Positions 10,030-18,800 of a stretch of 41,543 nucleotides of DNA are shown here, piece after piece. Both the position numbers and the translations under genes were made by a program. The notes under the pieces were generated by a model. That model ran no database searches and was not told the origin of the DNA. It saw only the letters and a list, made by a program, of their open reading frames with translations. The DNA is taken from NCBI GenBank assembly GCA_947306175.1, contig CAMZFV010000003.1:115869-157411 (forward strand), in the 5' to 3' direction. Source of the DNA: an uncultured Prevotellaceae bacterium (GTDB lineage: Bacteria; Bacteroidota; Bacteroidia; Bacteroidales; Muribaculaceae). How positions within the stretch are numbered: the first letter of the stretch is position 1; each line of letters opens with the position of its first letter.

Positions 10030-12168
10030 ATGGCAGACAAACTTTCAACGCTCATTTCACAGGAGCTGAACATCCCCATCAACCAGGTGGCAGGTACCGT
10101 CAACCTGCTGGACGATGGCGCGACCATACCTTTTATCAGCCGTTACCGCAAAGAGGTGACGGGCAACCTTGACGACTTCTCCATCCAGTCTATCGACCAA
10201 CGCCTGCGCTATTACCGCGAACTGGAGAAGCGTCGTGCCACCATCCTCAAGACCATCGAGGCGCAGGACAAGCTCACGCCCGAGCTGGCCGACCGCATCA
10301 ACAATTGCTGGGACGCCAACACGCTGGAAGACATTTATCTGCCCTATAAGCCCAAGCGCAAGACCCGCGCCGAGGCCGCCCGCCAGTTGGGACTGGAGCC
10401 GCTGGCCAAGATCATCATGGCGCAGCGCGGCGGCAACATCGAGGAGCGCGCCCGTCAGTTCGTCGATGGTGACAAGGTGCCCGATACCGATGCCGCCATC
10501 ATGGGTGCCCAGGACATCATTGCCGAGTGGGTGAGCGAGAACGAGGCGGTGCGCAACGCTGTCAGGCGCGGCTTCAAGTATGACGCGCGGCTCGTGTCCC
10601 ACTTTGTCAAGGGAAAGGAAATTGAGGGCCGCAACTATGAGAACTACTACGATTTCTCGGTGCCCCTCAAGCGCGTTTCCTCCCATCAGTTTCTCGCCAT
10701 CCGCCGTGGCGAAAAAGAGGGTTTTCTCAAGGTTGGCATCGAGATCAACGATGACCGCACGCTCGACAACATCGCCCGTATTGTGGTGAAGGGTAACGGC
10801 GAGGCGTCACAACTTGTTGATGAGGCAGCCGAGGATAGTTTCAAGCGCTTGGTCAAGCCGTCGATTGAGACGGAGTTCGCCTCGGCCGCTAAGGAAAAAG
10901 CCGATGACGAGGCCATTGAGACTTTTGCCCAGAACGTGCGCCAACTGCTGTTTGCGCCGCCGTTGGGCCGCAAGCGCGTGCTGGCCGTTGATCCGGGTTT
11001 CCGTACGGGCTGTAAGGTGGTGTGCCTTGACGAACAGGGCAACCTGTTGCACAACGACGTGATTTATCCCACCGCGCCCCACAACGATATTGAAGGCGCA
11101 ACCAAGAAAATCCACACCCTCACCGAGTCCTACAAGATTGACGCCATCGCCCTGGGCAACGGCACGGCCAGCCGCGAGACCGAACGTTTCCTCAAGCGGA
11201 TCCGCTACCGCCGTCCCGTCGACGTGTTTGTCGTGAGCGAGAATGGCGCGTCGATCTACAGTGCCAGCAAGATTGCCCGCGACGAGTTTCCCGACAAGGA
11301 TGTCACCGTGCGCGGAGCCGTTTCCATCGGGCGACGTCTGCTCGACCCGCTGGCCGAACTGGTAAAAATTGACCCCAAGTCCATCGGCGTGGGCCAGTAC
11401 CAGCACGATGTGGACCAGACGAGGCTCAAGGAGGCGCTCGACTTCACCGTGCAGAGTTGCGTGAACAGTGTGGGTGTCAATGTCAACACCGCATCCAAGG
11501 AACTGCTGACCTATATCGCTGGCCTGGGCCCCACGCTGGCACAAAACATCGTGGACTACCGTGCCGCCAATGGCCACTTCACCTCCCGTCAGCAACTGTT
11601 GAAGGTGCCCAAGTTGGGCCCCAAGACGTTTGAGCAGGCAGCGGGCTTCCTTCGTGTGCCCGAGAGTGACAACCCGCTGGACAACAGTGCCGTGCATCCC
11701 GAGCGCTATGCCCTGGTGGAGCGCATGGCCAAGGACTGCGGTTGCAGCATTGCCGACCTGATCAAGGATAAGGCGCAGCGCGACAAGATTGAGCCACAGC
11801 GCTACCTGTCACAGGACGTGGGCGAGCCCACCCTGCGCGATATCATGAGCGAACTGGAGAAGCCAGGCCGTGACCCGCGCTCCACAGTGCAGGTGATGGA
11901 GTTTGACGACAACATCAACGACATCAAGGACCTGCGCGAAGGCATGGAACTCAACGGCATCGTCACCAATGTCACCCAGTTCGGCGCCTTCGTTGACCTC
12001 GGTATCCATAAGGACGGCCTCGTGCATGTCTCCCAGATGCCCAAGCGCGGCCTGCCGCCCGCCAAGCAGCTACACGTCAACCAGCACGTGCGCGTCGTCG
12101 TCACGAGCATCGACATGGACCGCCAGCGCATCGCCCTCTCGATGAAGGGTATCGAACAACCAAAGTAA
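10030..12168 (+). CDS. tex: Tex family RNA-binding transcription accessory protein
   Basis: Tex is a conserved cytoplasmic nucleic-acid-binding protein linked to transcription and stress tolerance, related to eukaryotic Spt6. The 712 residues show the full family layout: a helical N-terminal region (ISQELNIPINQVAGTVNLLDDGATIPFISRYRKE near residue 10), a YqgF/RuvC-like domain from about 320 (VLAVDPGFRTGCKVVCLD), helix-hairpin-helix motifs at about 490-550 (NVNTASKELLTYIAGLG; VPKLGPKTFEQAAGFL) and an S1 RNA-binding domain at about 635-708 (GMELNGIVTNVTQFGAFVDL). Length is normal for the family (about 700-780). The small membrane-protein gene begins 10 nt after the stop, so they are probably co-transcribed. 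Confidence 0.95.
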   Translation: MADKLSTLISQELNIPINQVAGTVNLLDDGATIPFISRYRKEVTGNLDDFSIQSIDQRLRYYRELEKRRATILKTIEAQDKLTPELADRINNCWDANTLEDIYLPYKPKRKTRAEAARQLGLEPLAKIIMAQRGGNIEERARQFVDGDKVPDTDAAIMGAQDIIAEWVSENEAVRNAVRRGFKYDARLVSHFVKGKEIEGRNYENYYDFSVPLKRVSSHQFLAIRRGEKEGFLKVGIEINDDRTLDNIARIVVKGNGEASQLVDEAAEDSFKRLVKPSIETEFASAAKEKADDEAIETFAQNVRQLLFAPPLGRKRVLAVDPGFRTGCKVVCLDEQGNLLHNDVIYPTAPHNDIEGATKKIHTLTESYKIDAIALGNGTASRETERFLKRIRYRRPVDVFVVSENGASIYSASKIARDEFPDKDVTVRGAVSIGRRLLDPLAELVKIDPKSIGVGQYQHDVDQTRLKEALDFTVQSCVNSVGVNVNTASKELLTYIAGLGPTLAQNIVDYRAANGHFTSRQQLLKVPKLGPKTFEQAAGFLRVPESDNPLDNSAVHPERYALVERMAKDCGCSIADLIKDKAQRDKIEPQRYLSQDVGEPTLRDIMSELEKPGRDPRSTVQVMEFDDNINDIKDLREGMELNGIVTNVTQFGAFVDLGIHKDGLVHVSQMPKRGLPPAKQLHVNQHVRVVVTSIDMDRQRIALSMKGIEQPK

Positions 12169-12178
12169 ATTAGGAATT

Positions 12179-12478
12179 ATGAAAAATAAAGAGAATCAAG
12201 TGGAAGTGAGCACCGGTATGAAGGTGTGTCGTGTGATTGGTATCGTGTTGTTGCTGGCTGCCGTTGGATACTTCGTATGGCGTGGCGACTTCGACAGCAA
12301 GGGCATTGTGGGCTATGTGGATGACTGCTTTATCTTTATGGCGGCCTATATGTTTACCCGCGGTAGTTTCTGCCGTCCCGAACGCCGCTACATCCGCCGC
12401 CAACTCTATATGCTTTCCTCCCTCTTTGCCCTGTTGGCCCTCTGCTGGATCATCCTGCTAGCCTTCATGCAACAATAA
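12179..12478 (+). CDS. Small hypothetical membrane protein, 99 aa
   Basis: The protein has a charged N-terminus, a first transmembrane helix at about 17-35 (VIGIVLLLAAVGYFVW), a weaker hydrophobic segment at about 43-60 (FIFMAAYMF) and a final helix at about 77-97 (LSSLFALLALCWIILLAF). An Arg-rich loop (RPERRYIRRQ) between them should face the cytoplasm. No family was recognised. It starts 10 nt after tex and is probably expressed with it. A strong hairpin lies 20-68 nt after its stop. Confidence 0.65.
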   Translation: MKNKENQVEVSTGMKVCRVIGIVLLLAAVGYFVWRGDFDSKGIVGYVDDCFIFMAAYMFTRGSFCRPERRYIRRQLYMLSSLFALLALCWIILLAFMQQ

Positions 12479-12488
12479 ATACGGTTAT

Positions 12489-12566
12489 AAAACAACTCTA
12501 ACAACTTGAACAATAATTAATTAAAAAAGATTGTTCAAGTTGTTAGCCGTTGTTCATGTTGTTTGA
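12489..12566. repeat. Inverted arrays of AACAACNNN-like nonamers forming a 17-bp hairpin
   Basis: The core is a perfect 17-bp inverted repeat: 12498-12514 (CTAACAACTTGAACAAT) and its complement 12530-12546, with a 15-nt AT-rich loop. On both sides the motif continues as 9-bp spaced AACAAC or GTTGTT units. There is no U-run after the stem, so it is not a typical intrinsic terminator, though it could still end or protect the tex transcript. Confidence 0.7.
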
Positions 12567-12576
12567 AAAAACCGAG

Positions 12577-12633
12577 CGCGGATGCCTCTCTAAACTCTAA
12601 ACCCTAACCTCTAAACTGCTCGCAAAGCGAGCA
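12577..12633 (+). repeat. 57-bp dispersed element, copy 1 (heptamers plus hairpin)
   Basis: The element starts CGCGGAT, contains four heptamers with strict phase (CTCTAAA, CTCTAAA, CCCTAAC, CTCTAAA; 12588-12615) and ends in the hairpin TGCTCGC-AAA-GCGAGCA. An inverted copy of equal length is found at 13630-13686. The hairpin is followed by TATTTTG. Confidence 0.75.
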
Positions 12634-12644
12634 TATTTTGAATA

Positions 12645-13088
12645 CTATTCTTCGACGTCGGAGGCGACGGAGTTGATGTCATAGACGTAGGTCTTGAGGG
12701 TAAGGTTTTCTTTCACCTGGTCGCCTTTCTTGACGGCGCGCACGATGTGGAAGAGACAAGTGAAGTGGTCACCATAGCCGCGATACATCTCCACGTAGGT
12801 CTCATACTCTTTATCACAGGCGGCGAGCACAGCCTCGTCGTTACCGTTGAGATTGGCCTCGGGATAGGCCTTACGGATGGCATTGCGCATGCGCGTGACG
12901 GGGTTCTCGTAGCGGTCGGTCTTGTCGGTCGATCCGTTGATGAGGAACTGCTCCTCGACGCTGACGTAGTAGTCCACTACCGTACCTTTGGGGCCGTCAT
13001 CGTCTCCACACGAGATCAAGGTGAACATCGTGCCGACAAGCATCAGTGTGATGGCAATCAGATGCCAAGGTCTGAAAAATCGTTTCAT
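12645..13088 (-). CDS. Small lipoprotein, function unknown (147 aa)
   Basis: An SPII signal spans residues 1-27 with lipobox LISC followed by GDDDGPKG, which suggests a surface or periplasm-facing lipoprotein. The mature part is about 120 residues, helical, with DEAVLAACDKEYETYVEMYRG and two internal cysteines; no family was recognised. It lies downstream of the small dockerin-like gene on the same strand, with a 95-nt gap holding a strong hairpin (13115-13156). The two genes together are flanked by inverted copies of a 57-bp repeat. The start at 13088 is the only Met that gives a complete signal peptide. Confidence 0.7.
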   Translation of the reverse strand: MKRFFRPWHLIAITLMLVGTMFTLISCGDDDGPKGTVVDYYVSVEEQFLINGSTDKTDRYENPVTRMRNAIRKAYPEANLNGNDEAVLAACDKEYETYVEMYRGYGDHFTCLFHIVRAVKKGDQVKENLTLKTYVYDINSVASDVEE

Positions 13089-13114
13089 GACTTATAGATT
13101 TGTTATACATCACA

Positions 13115-13156
13115 CCCCACACGACGATGCCGCTTTGGCTTCATCGCAGTGTGGGG
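13115..13156 (-). other. Strong intercistronic hairpin
   Basis: CCCCACAC (13115-13122) pairs with GTGTGGGG (13149-13156), and the inner sequence continues the stem (GCGATG with CATCGT, then GCC with GGC). It lies 28 nt after the stop of the 13184-13537 gene on the minus strand. The lack of a U-run suggests an attenuating or RNA-stabilising hairpin rather than a full terminator. Confidence 0.55.
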
Positions 13157-13183
13157 CTGTAGATGATGGCAGCGGGTTGCTGC

Positions 13184-13537
13184 TTACTGTTGTTTCTTGA
13201 GGTTCTTTTCAATCACTTTGTTGACCTCCTCGATGTCGGGCTGACCGGTAGTGGTCTCCAAGGCCTCGTTGATAACGGTCTGAACCTTATCATTCTGGGT
13301 CTGCTGGGCAGGGGCACGGTTGGCCTTGGCCTCGATGTTGCGGTCGATCATCATGGTCAGGTCAACGACAGAAATAATGCCATCGTTGTTGAGGTCAAAG
13401 TTAGCAGCCCTGGTAGCGGTGGGCTGGTCCTGGGTCAGCAGCAGATTGATGCACTCGTCAATCATGACTTCATCGTTGGCATGAGCGGCAAAGCCCAAAG
13501 CAACGATACAAAACAGGAGTGTAAAGATCTTCTTCAT
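13184..13537 (-). CDS. Small secreted protein with a single dockerin-like calcium loop
   Basis: A 117-residue protein with signal peptide MKKIFTLLFCIVALGFAAHA. The mature part has one dockerin/EF-hand-like unit at about 45-70: FDLNNDGIISVVDLTMMID, with D, N, D and D at calcium-loop positions 1, 3, 5 and 12 and the typical hydrophobic helix after it. A helix MIDECINLLLTQ precedes it and could stand in for the first dockerin helix. The C-terminal third is polar and helical. A full dockerin has two loops, so this is half a module or a degenerate pair. The five large dockerin-bearing proteins at 28371-40896 make this small protein notable. A good promoter lies at 13582-13612. Confidence 0.75.
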   Translation of the reverse strand: MKKIFTLLFCIVALGFAAHANDEVMIDECINLLLTQDQPTATRAANFDLNNDGIISVVDLTMMIDRNIEAKANRAPAQQTQNDKVQTVINEALETTTGQPDIEEVNKVIEKNLKKQQ

Positions 13538-13581
13538 AATATTATATCCTTTCTTTTTAGTTAATATTCATTTGATTGACG

Positions 13582-13612
13582 CAAAGATACAGCAAGCAAA
13601 TGATACATGCAA
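13582..13612 (-). promoter_or_regulatory. Bacteroidetes promoter for the 13184-13537 gene
   Basis: On the minus strand TTG (13612-13610) is followed after 20 nt by TATCTTTG (13589-13582). The start of transcription should fall near 13575, giving a leader of about 38 nt. Confidence 0.7.
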
Positions 13613-13629
13613 GAAATTTAACGTTTTTG

Positions 13630-13686
13630 TGCCCGCTTTGCGAGCAGTTTAGTGTTTAAAGGTTAAAGTTTATGGGGGTATCCGCG
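13630..13686 (-). repeat. 57-bp dispersed element, copy 2 (inverted)
   Basis: Read on the minus strand it runs CGCGGAT, then heptamers with the same phase, then CTGCTCGCAAAGCGGGCA. It has the same length as the copy at 12577-12633 and matches it at most positions. In plus orientation the heptamers are AGTTTAG, TGTTTAA, AGGTTAA and AGTTTAT at 13646-13673. Confidence 0.75.
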
Positions 13687-13759
13687 TGCTTTGACGTTCT
13701 TTGAAGGCGATGTCTGGGTTTTTATGATGTTTTTGGTGGGATTTTTCGAGGGAAATGCT

Positions 13760-13767
13760 TAACTTTG
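13760..13767 (+). promoter_or_regulatory. Bacteroidetes -7 box for nadE
   Basis: TAACTTTG followed by CAGG fits TAnnTTTG, 32 nt before the nadE ATG. An upstream TTTG at 13732-13735 is about 24 nt away, slightly longer than usual. Confidence 0.55.
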
Positions 13768-13799
13768 CAGGTTAAACCAACAATTAAGATAGCAAGGAT

Positions 13800-15788
13800 A
13801 TGGAAGAGACAATCAAGTATGCAGTGACCGACTATGGTCTGGTGCGTGTGGCAGCAGTTGTGCCTCAGGTCAATGTAGCCGATGTCATGGGCAATGTGGA
13901 ACACATCATCGAGGGCGTGGACAAGGCCGTGAAGGCAGGAGCACACATCGTGGTGTTGCCCGAGTTGTGTGTGACGGGTTACACCTGTGCCGACCTGTTC
14001 GGCAACGAGCTGTTGCTCGATGCCGCCGAGCAGGCGCTGGTGACACTGAGTGAGCACTACATCGACATCCCCGTAATGATTGTCGTGGGCGCCCCGTTGA
14101 GATGCAGCGGCCACCTGTTCAACTGCGCCGTGATCATCAACCACGGTGGGATGTGGGTAGTGCCCAAGACCTATATTCCCAATTATAAGGAGTTCTACGA
14201 GAAACGCTGGTTCACCACGAGCAATATCACGGCTATCGCTGGCAAGGACAGCATCGTGGTGTGCGGTGAGGAAGTGCCTTTCGGCACCCATCAGATCTTT
14301 GAGGCGGGCCATGCACGCGTGGCTGTCGAGGTGTGTGAGGACCTGTGGGTTCCCACTCCGCCCAGCAGCATCGCCGCCATCAACGGCGCTAACGTGATTG
14401 TCAACCTGTCGGCCAGCAACGAGCTGATCGGCAAGCACACCTATCTGATGGACCTCATCAAGCACCAGAGTGCCCACTGCATCGCTGCCTACGTGTATGC
14501 CTCCTGCGGTTACGGCGAATCGACGACCGACCTTGTCTTTGGCGGTAATGCTGTCATTGCCGAGAATGGCAAGATGCTCGCCGAGGGTATGCGTTTCAGC
14601 ACTGAACCTCAGATGTCCGTTGCCGACATCGACATCGCCGCCCTAGAGAACGAGCGCCGCATCAACGGCAGCTTTGCCGACAGTATGGTGCAGTTCGGTA
14701 CCCCGTTTGAACACATCACGATGGTCGTGGCTGGTCCGCTTGACTATGAGTGCAACGATTTGAAACGCCCTGTGCGCCGCTTGCCTTTCGTCCCCAGTGA
14801 GGATGACCGTCTGAACAGCCGTTGCGAGGAAATCATCTCTATCCAGACCGAAGGCCTGATGCGCCGCCTGGAATTTACGGGCATCAAGACGATTGTCGTC
14901 GGTGTGTCGGGAGGATTGGATTCGACACTGGCCCTGCTGGTGGCAGTGCATGCCTTTGACAGCATGAAACGTGACCGCAAGGACATCCATGCCATCACGA
15001 TGCCGGGCTTTGGCACGACCGACCGCACTTACACCAACGCCTGCGCGATGGTCCGCTCCCTGGGTGTGACCCTCCACGAAATCAGTATCGCCGCTGCTGT
15101 AACCCAGCACTTCAAGGACATCGGCCACGATCCTGACAATCATGACGTGACTTACGAGAACAGCCAGGCGCGCGAGCGCACTCAGATATTGATGGACTTC
15201 TCCAACAAGGTGAACGGCCTCGTGCTGGGCACAGGCGACCTGTCGGAACTGGCACTGGGCTGGGCCACCTACAACGGCGACCACATGTCGATGTACAACG
15301 TCAACGTGAGCATCCCCAAGACGCTGGTTCGCCACTTGGCCCGCTGGTTCGCCTCGTCGCTCGATGACGGTACCGCTGAGGGTAAAGCCATCCATGATAC
15401 CCTGATTGATGTGCTCGACACGCCTATCAGCCCCGAGTTGACACCTGCTGCCAAGGATGGCACTATCCTGCAGGTGACCGAGGACATCGTGGGCCCCTAT
15501 GAGTTGCATGACTTCTTCCTGTTCCACATGTTGCGCTACGGCTTTACGCCCGAGAAACTCTACCTGCTGGCCCGCAAGGCGTTCCAGGGCGAGTATGACA
15601 CTGAGACTATCAAGAAGTGGCTGCGCACCTTCATCAAGCGCTTCTTCAGCCAGCAGTTCAAGCGCTCGTGCCTGCCCGACGGTCCCAAGGTGGGTAGTGT
15701 CTCGCTCTCGCCGCGTGGCGACTGGCGTATGCCCAGCGATGCCTCATCGCGGTTGTGGCTGGAGCAGTGTGACCAATTGCCAAGTTAG
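13800..15788 (+). CDS. nadE: Glutamine-dependent NAD+ synthetase
   Basis: The enzyme amidates nicotinate adenine dinucleotide to NAD+ with ATP, taking ammonia from glutamine, in the cytoplasm. The 662 residues comprise an N-terminal nitrilase-type glutaminase (about 10-290) and a C-terminal NAD synthase domain (about 330-650). The glutaminase triad is E55 (VLPELCVTGY), K123 (VPKTYIPNYKEFYEKR) and C179 (VEVCEDLW). The synthase ATP-binding P-loop is SGGLDS at 370-375, and GTGDLSELALGWATYNGDHMSMYNVN is partly visible as the family signature after residue 475. Length is normal for the long two-domain type. The stop codon TAG lies inside the first unit of a heptamer array. Confidence 0.95.
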   Translation: MEETIKYAVTDYGLVRVAAVVPQVNVADVMGNVEHIIEGVDKAVKAGAHIVVLPELCVTGYTCADLFGNELLLDAAEQALVTLSEHYIDIPVMIVVGAPLRCSGHLFNCAVIINHGGMWVVPKTYIPNYKEFYEKRWFTTSNITAIAGKDSIVVCGEEVPFGTHQIFEAGHARVAVEVCEDLWVPTPPSSIAAINGANVIVNLSASNELIGKHTYLMDLIKHQSAHCIAAYVYASCGYGESTTDLVFGGNAVIAENGKMLAEGMRFSTEPQMSVADIDIAALENERRINGSFADSMVQFGTPFEHITMVVAGPLDYECNDLKRPVRRLPFVPSEDDRLNSRCEEIISIQTEGLMRRLEFTGIKTIVVGVSGGLDSTLALLVAVHAFDSMKRDRKDIHAITMPGFGTTDRTYTNACAMVRSLGVTLHEISIAAAVTQHFKDIGHDPDNHDVTYENSQARERTQILMDFSNKVNGLVLGTGDLSELALGWATYNGDHMSMYNVNVSIPKTLVRHLARWFASSLDDGTAEGKAIHDTLIDVLDTPISPELTPAAKDGTILQVTEDIVGPYELHDFFLFHMLRYGFTPEKLYLLARKAFQGEYDTETIKKWLRTFIKRFFSQQFKRSCLPDGPKVGSVSLSPRGDWRMPSDASSRLWLEQCDQLPS

Positions 15789-15810
15789 GAGTTAGGTGTT
15801 AGGAGTTAGG
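15783..15810. repeat. Array of four heptamers (AGTTAGG type) over the nadE stop
   Basis: AGTTAGG, AGTTAGG, TGTTAGG and AGTTAGG, then a decayed AGTTTCG. The nadE stop TAG (15786-15788) is formed by the first unit. Confidence 0.8.
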
Positions 15811-15864
15811 AGTTTCGTTGAATTGGCATTGGATTTGCAGTATAGGCGCTGAGAATAATCGGAC

Positions 15865-18800
15865 ATGAACGCCTCGAGAAGGACATATAACGTGGTGCGC
15901 AGTGTGGTGGTGACCGCACTGGTGCTGGTCGTTGCATTGTTTGCCCTGCTATATCTGCTCCTGTTGTTGCCGTCGGTGCAGCAGCGGTTGTGTCATGAGG
16001 GCGAGAAGGCGTTGAGCGAGTATCTGAACACGACTGTCAATATCGGTTCGGTCTCCATCACCCCGTTCAATCAGCTGGAACTCAACGATGTGCTGGTCAA
16101 TGACCAGCAAGGTGACTCCCTGCTGACTATCGGCAAATTGGGAGCAGGCATCAGCCTTAAGGAATTGATTGCCGACCGTCGCATCGTCATTACCCATGGA
16201 GAAATCATCGGGCTCGATGGCCATGTGACGCGCCCCGACAAGGACAGCCCCACCAACCTGCAGTTCATCATCGATGCCTTCAAGCCCAAGGAGGACAAAC
16301 CGCCCAAGCCTTTTGACGTGGAGGTCAAGACGGTGGTGGTGCGCAAGTCGGCGCTCACCTACGACGTGCTCGATCAGCCCGCCAAACCTGGTCGATTTGA
16401 TCCCAATCATTTGGCGATAAGCAACCTGCGTGCCGATTTGTCCTTGCCACAGTTGAAGAATAACGACTTTGATGTCAAGGTGAAGCGATTGTCGTTTGAT
16501 GAGCACAGTGGACTGTCGCTCAAACACCTGTCCACCAATGTCCACGTGACAGACAATGCCCTTGACGTAAAGGATATCAAATTGCAGCTGCCGTCCAGTG
16601 ACATTCGCCTGGATGACATTCACCTGGAATACAGCTCTCTCAAGAATCTGGGCAGCGAGTTGGCTCAGATGCCGCTGACGTTGAGCACCAGAGGTAGCAC
16701 GGTTACCCCGTCTGATTTTGCGGTGTTCATGCCACAACTCAAGAAATTCAACACGCCCATGCGTCTCGCCACGACCGTGATGAGGAACGGGTCACGCATC
16801 GAGGTGCCCAATTTGAACCTGCAAGCTACCGATGGTACCTTGTCGCTCAACACTCACGGCAGTTTCACCCTGCCGACCAAGGGCGGCTATCAGGCCATTG
16901 ACTTGGACCACATCGACTTGAAAGCGTCTTCCATGACCATGTCCCAACTGGCCGACTTGATGCCAGGTTTGTCCCCGCAGGCCCGTAACCTGATAGCCCA
17001 ATGCGGTAATTTGGGAGTGGATGGCGAAGTCTATGTGAAACCCAACCACTTGACCATCAACGGCTCCGTTTTGACCTCGATGGGCAATGCCGACTTAGAT
17101 GGTACAGTATCAAAGCAGCAGGGTTTGACCCATGTGGCAGGACACATCAAGACCGACGGCCTGCATTTGGGAACCTTGCTTGACAAGCGTGACCTGATTG
17201 ACCAGGTGGCGCTCGATACCCAGGTCGATCTCGTCCTCAACGGCCAAGACGTTTCGGGTCACCTTGAGGGCTTGATCCCCTTTGTGGACTTCAAGGGCAC
17301 CCGTTATCACGACATCAAGGCCGATGTGGACAAGCAGGGCCGCGATTTCAAGGGTCGCTTGGCGATGAACGACCCCAATGGCCGTCTCGTTGTCGAGGGC
17401 AATGCCGTGATTGATGGTGAGAAGTCGGTCTATGAACTGGAACTGACGGCCGATGGAGTTAATCTCGCCAAACTGGGAGTGGCAGGTAAATACCCCAACC
17501 ACAACTTGTCGGCAACAGCCACTGCCTCCTTCTGGGGCAACTCGCTCGATAACGCCACGGGGCATCTGGAGGTGAATGGTTTGTCATTTGTTGATCATCA
17601 AGACAAGGGCCTCAGGGTCAATCACATGGAACTGAATGCCGATAACGATGGTTACGAAAAAGTCCTTGATGTCAACACCGACCACATCAGTGGCTACGTC
17701 AGAGGACAATATGACTTCAAGACCATTGTGCCCACGGTCAAGCACATGCTGGCTGGCACCTTCCCGCAATACTTCGGGGATTACGCTGACTATGGTCATG
17801 GTGGTTTGCCTAATGATGTGAAGTTCAAGATGGTCGTGACCCCCGACGATCAACTGAACGAGATGCTCAACTTGCCCGTCTATCCCTTCTACACCTACAC
17901 GGTCGAGGGCGACATGAGCGAGAGTGACACCACCTTCAATGTGGTGGTCGATGCTCCCTTCATGAAGCACGGCAGCAAGATTATCACCAATACCCACCTC
18001 AGCGCTGCACTCGATAATGTGAGCAACAAGGTGATGTTGGAACTCAATTCAGGTTATCCTATCAAGAATGACAAGGTCGTCGGCCTGAAACTCAATGCCA
18101 CGGGCCAGAACGACGTGATCGACACCCACCTCGACTGGCAGGTGCAGGATGACATATTGGCCATCAAAGATACTTGCGTCAAAGTCGATCCCCACTTCTA
18201 CGGCAACTTTGATATGGGTGCCCATTTGGGCCGTGGTGACGACGGCAAACTCAAGGCCCTGATTGACATCAGGCCCTCTCAAATGGTAGTGAACGATACC
18301 ATTTGGGAGATCGAGAAAGGACAGATTACTGTCGATAACGGCACCATCATCGTCGAGAATGTCGCTGGTGGTCACGGAAACCAGTACATTCATGTGGATG
18401 GTAAGGTGTCGAGCAATCCCGATGATGAGCTGTGCCTGACCCTTAATGACGTGAACCTTGACTATCTGTTCGGGACCCTCAACATTGATCATGTGGACTT
18501 TGGCGGCAGGGCGACCAGCAAGGTCTATGCCAGTGCCTTGTTGTCGGGCAATCCGCGACTCCACACGCCGAGCCTGTTCATCAAGGACATATCCTACAAT
18601 GGTGCTGTGATGGGCAATCTCGACATTGAGGCAAATTATGATAGTGACACGCAGGGTGTGATGGTGAATGGCGACATTGCCCAACCCAATGGTCGCCGCA
18701 GCAAGCTTGACGGCGGTATCTTTATTGCCGATGACTCATTGCACATCGTGTTTGACACCGACCATGCCAATGTAGCCTTCCTGCAGCCCTATATGGAAGC

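Noticed and set aside
12645..13560. Insertion sequence between the inverted 57-bp repeats
   Set aside because: The enclosed genes encode a lipoprotein and a small secreted protein, with no transposase, and no target-site duplication was obvious; it is kept only as a possible non-autonomous unit.
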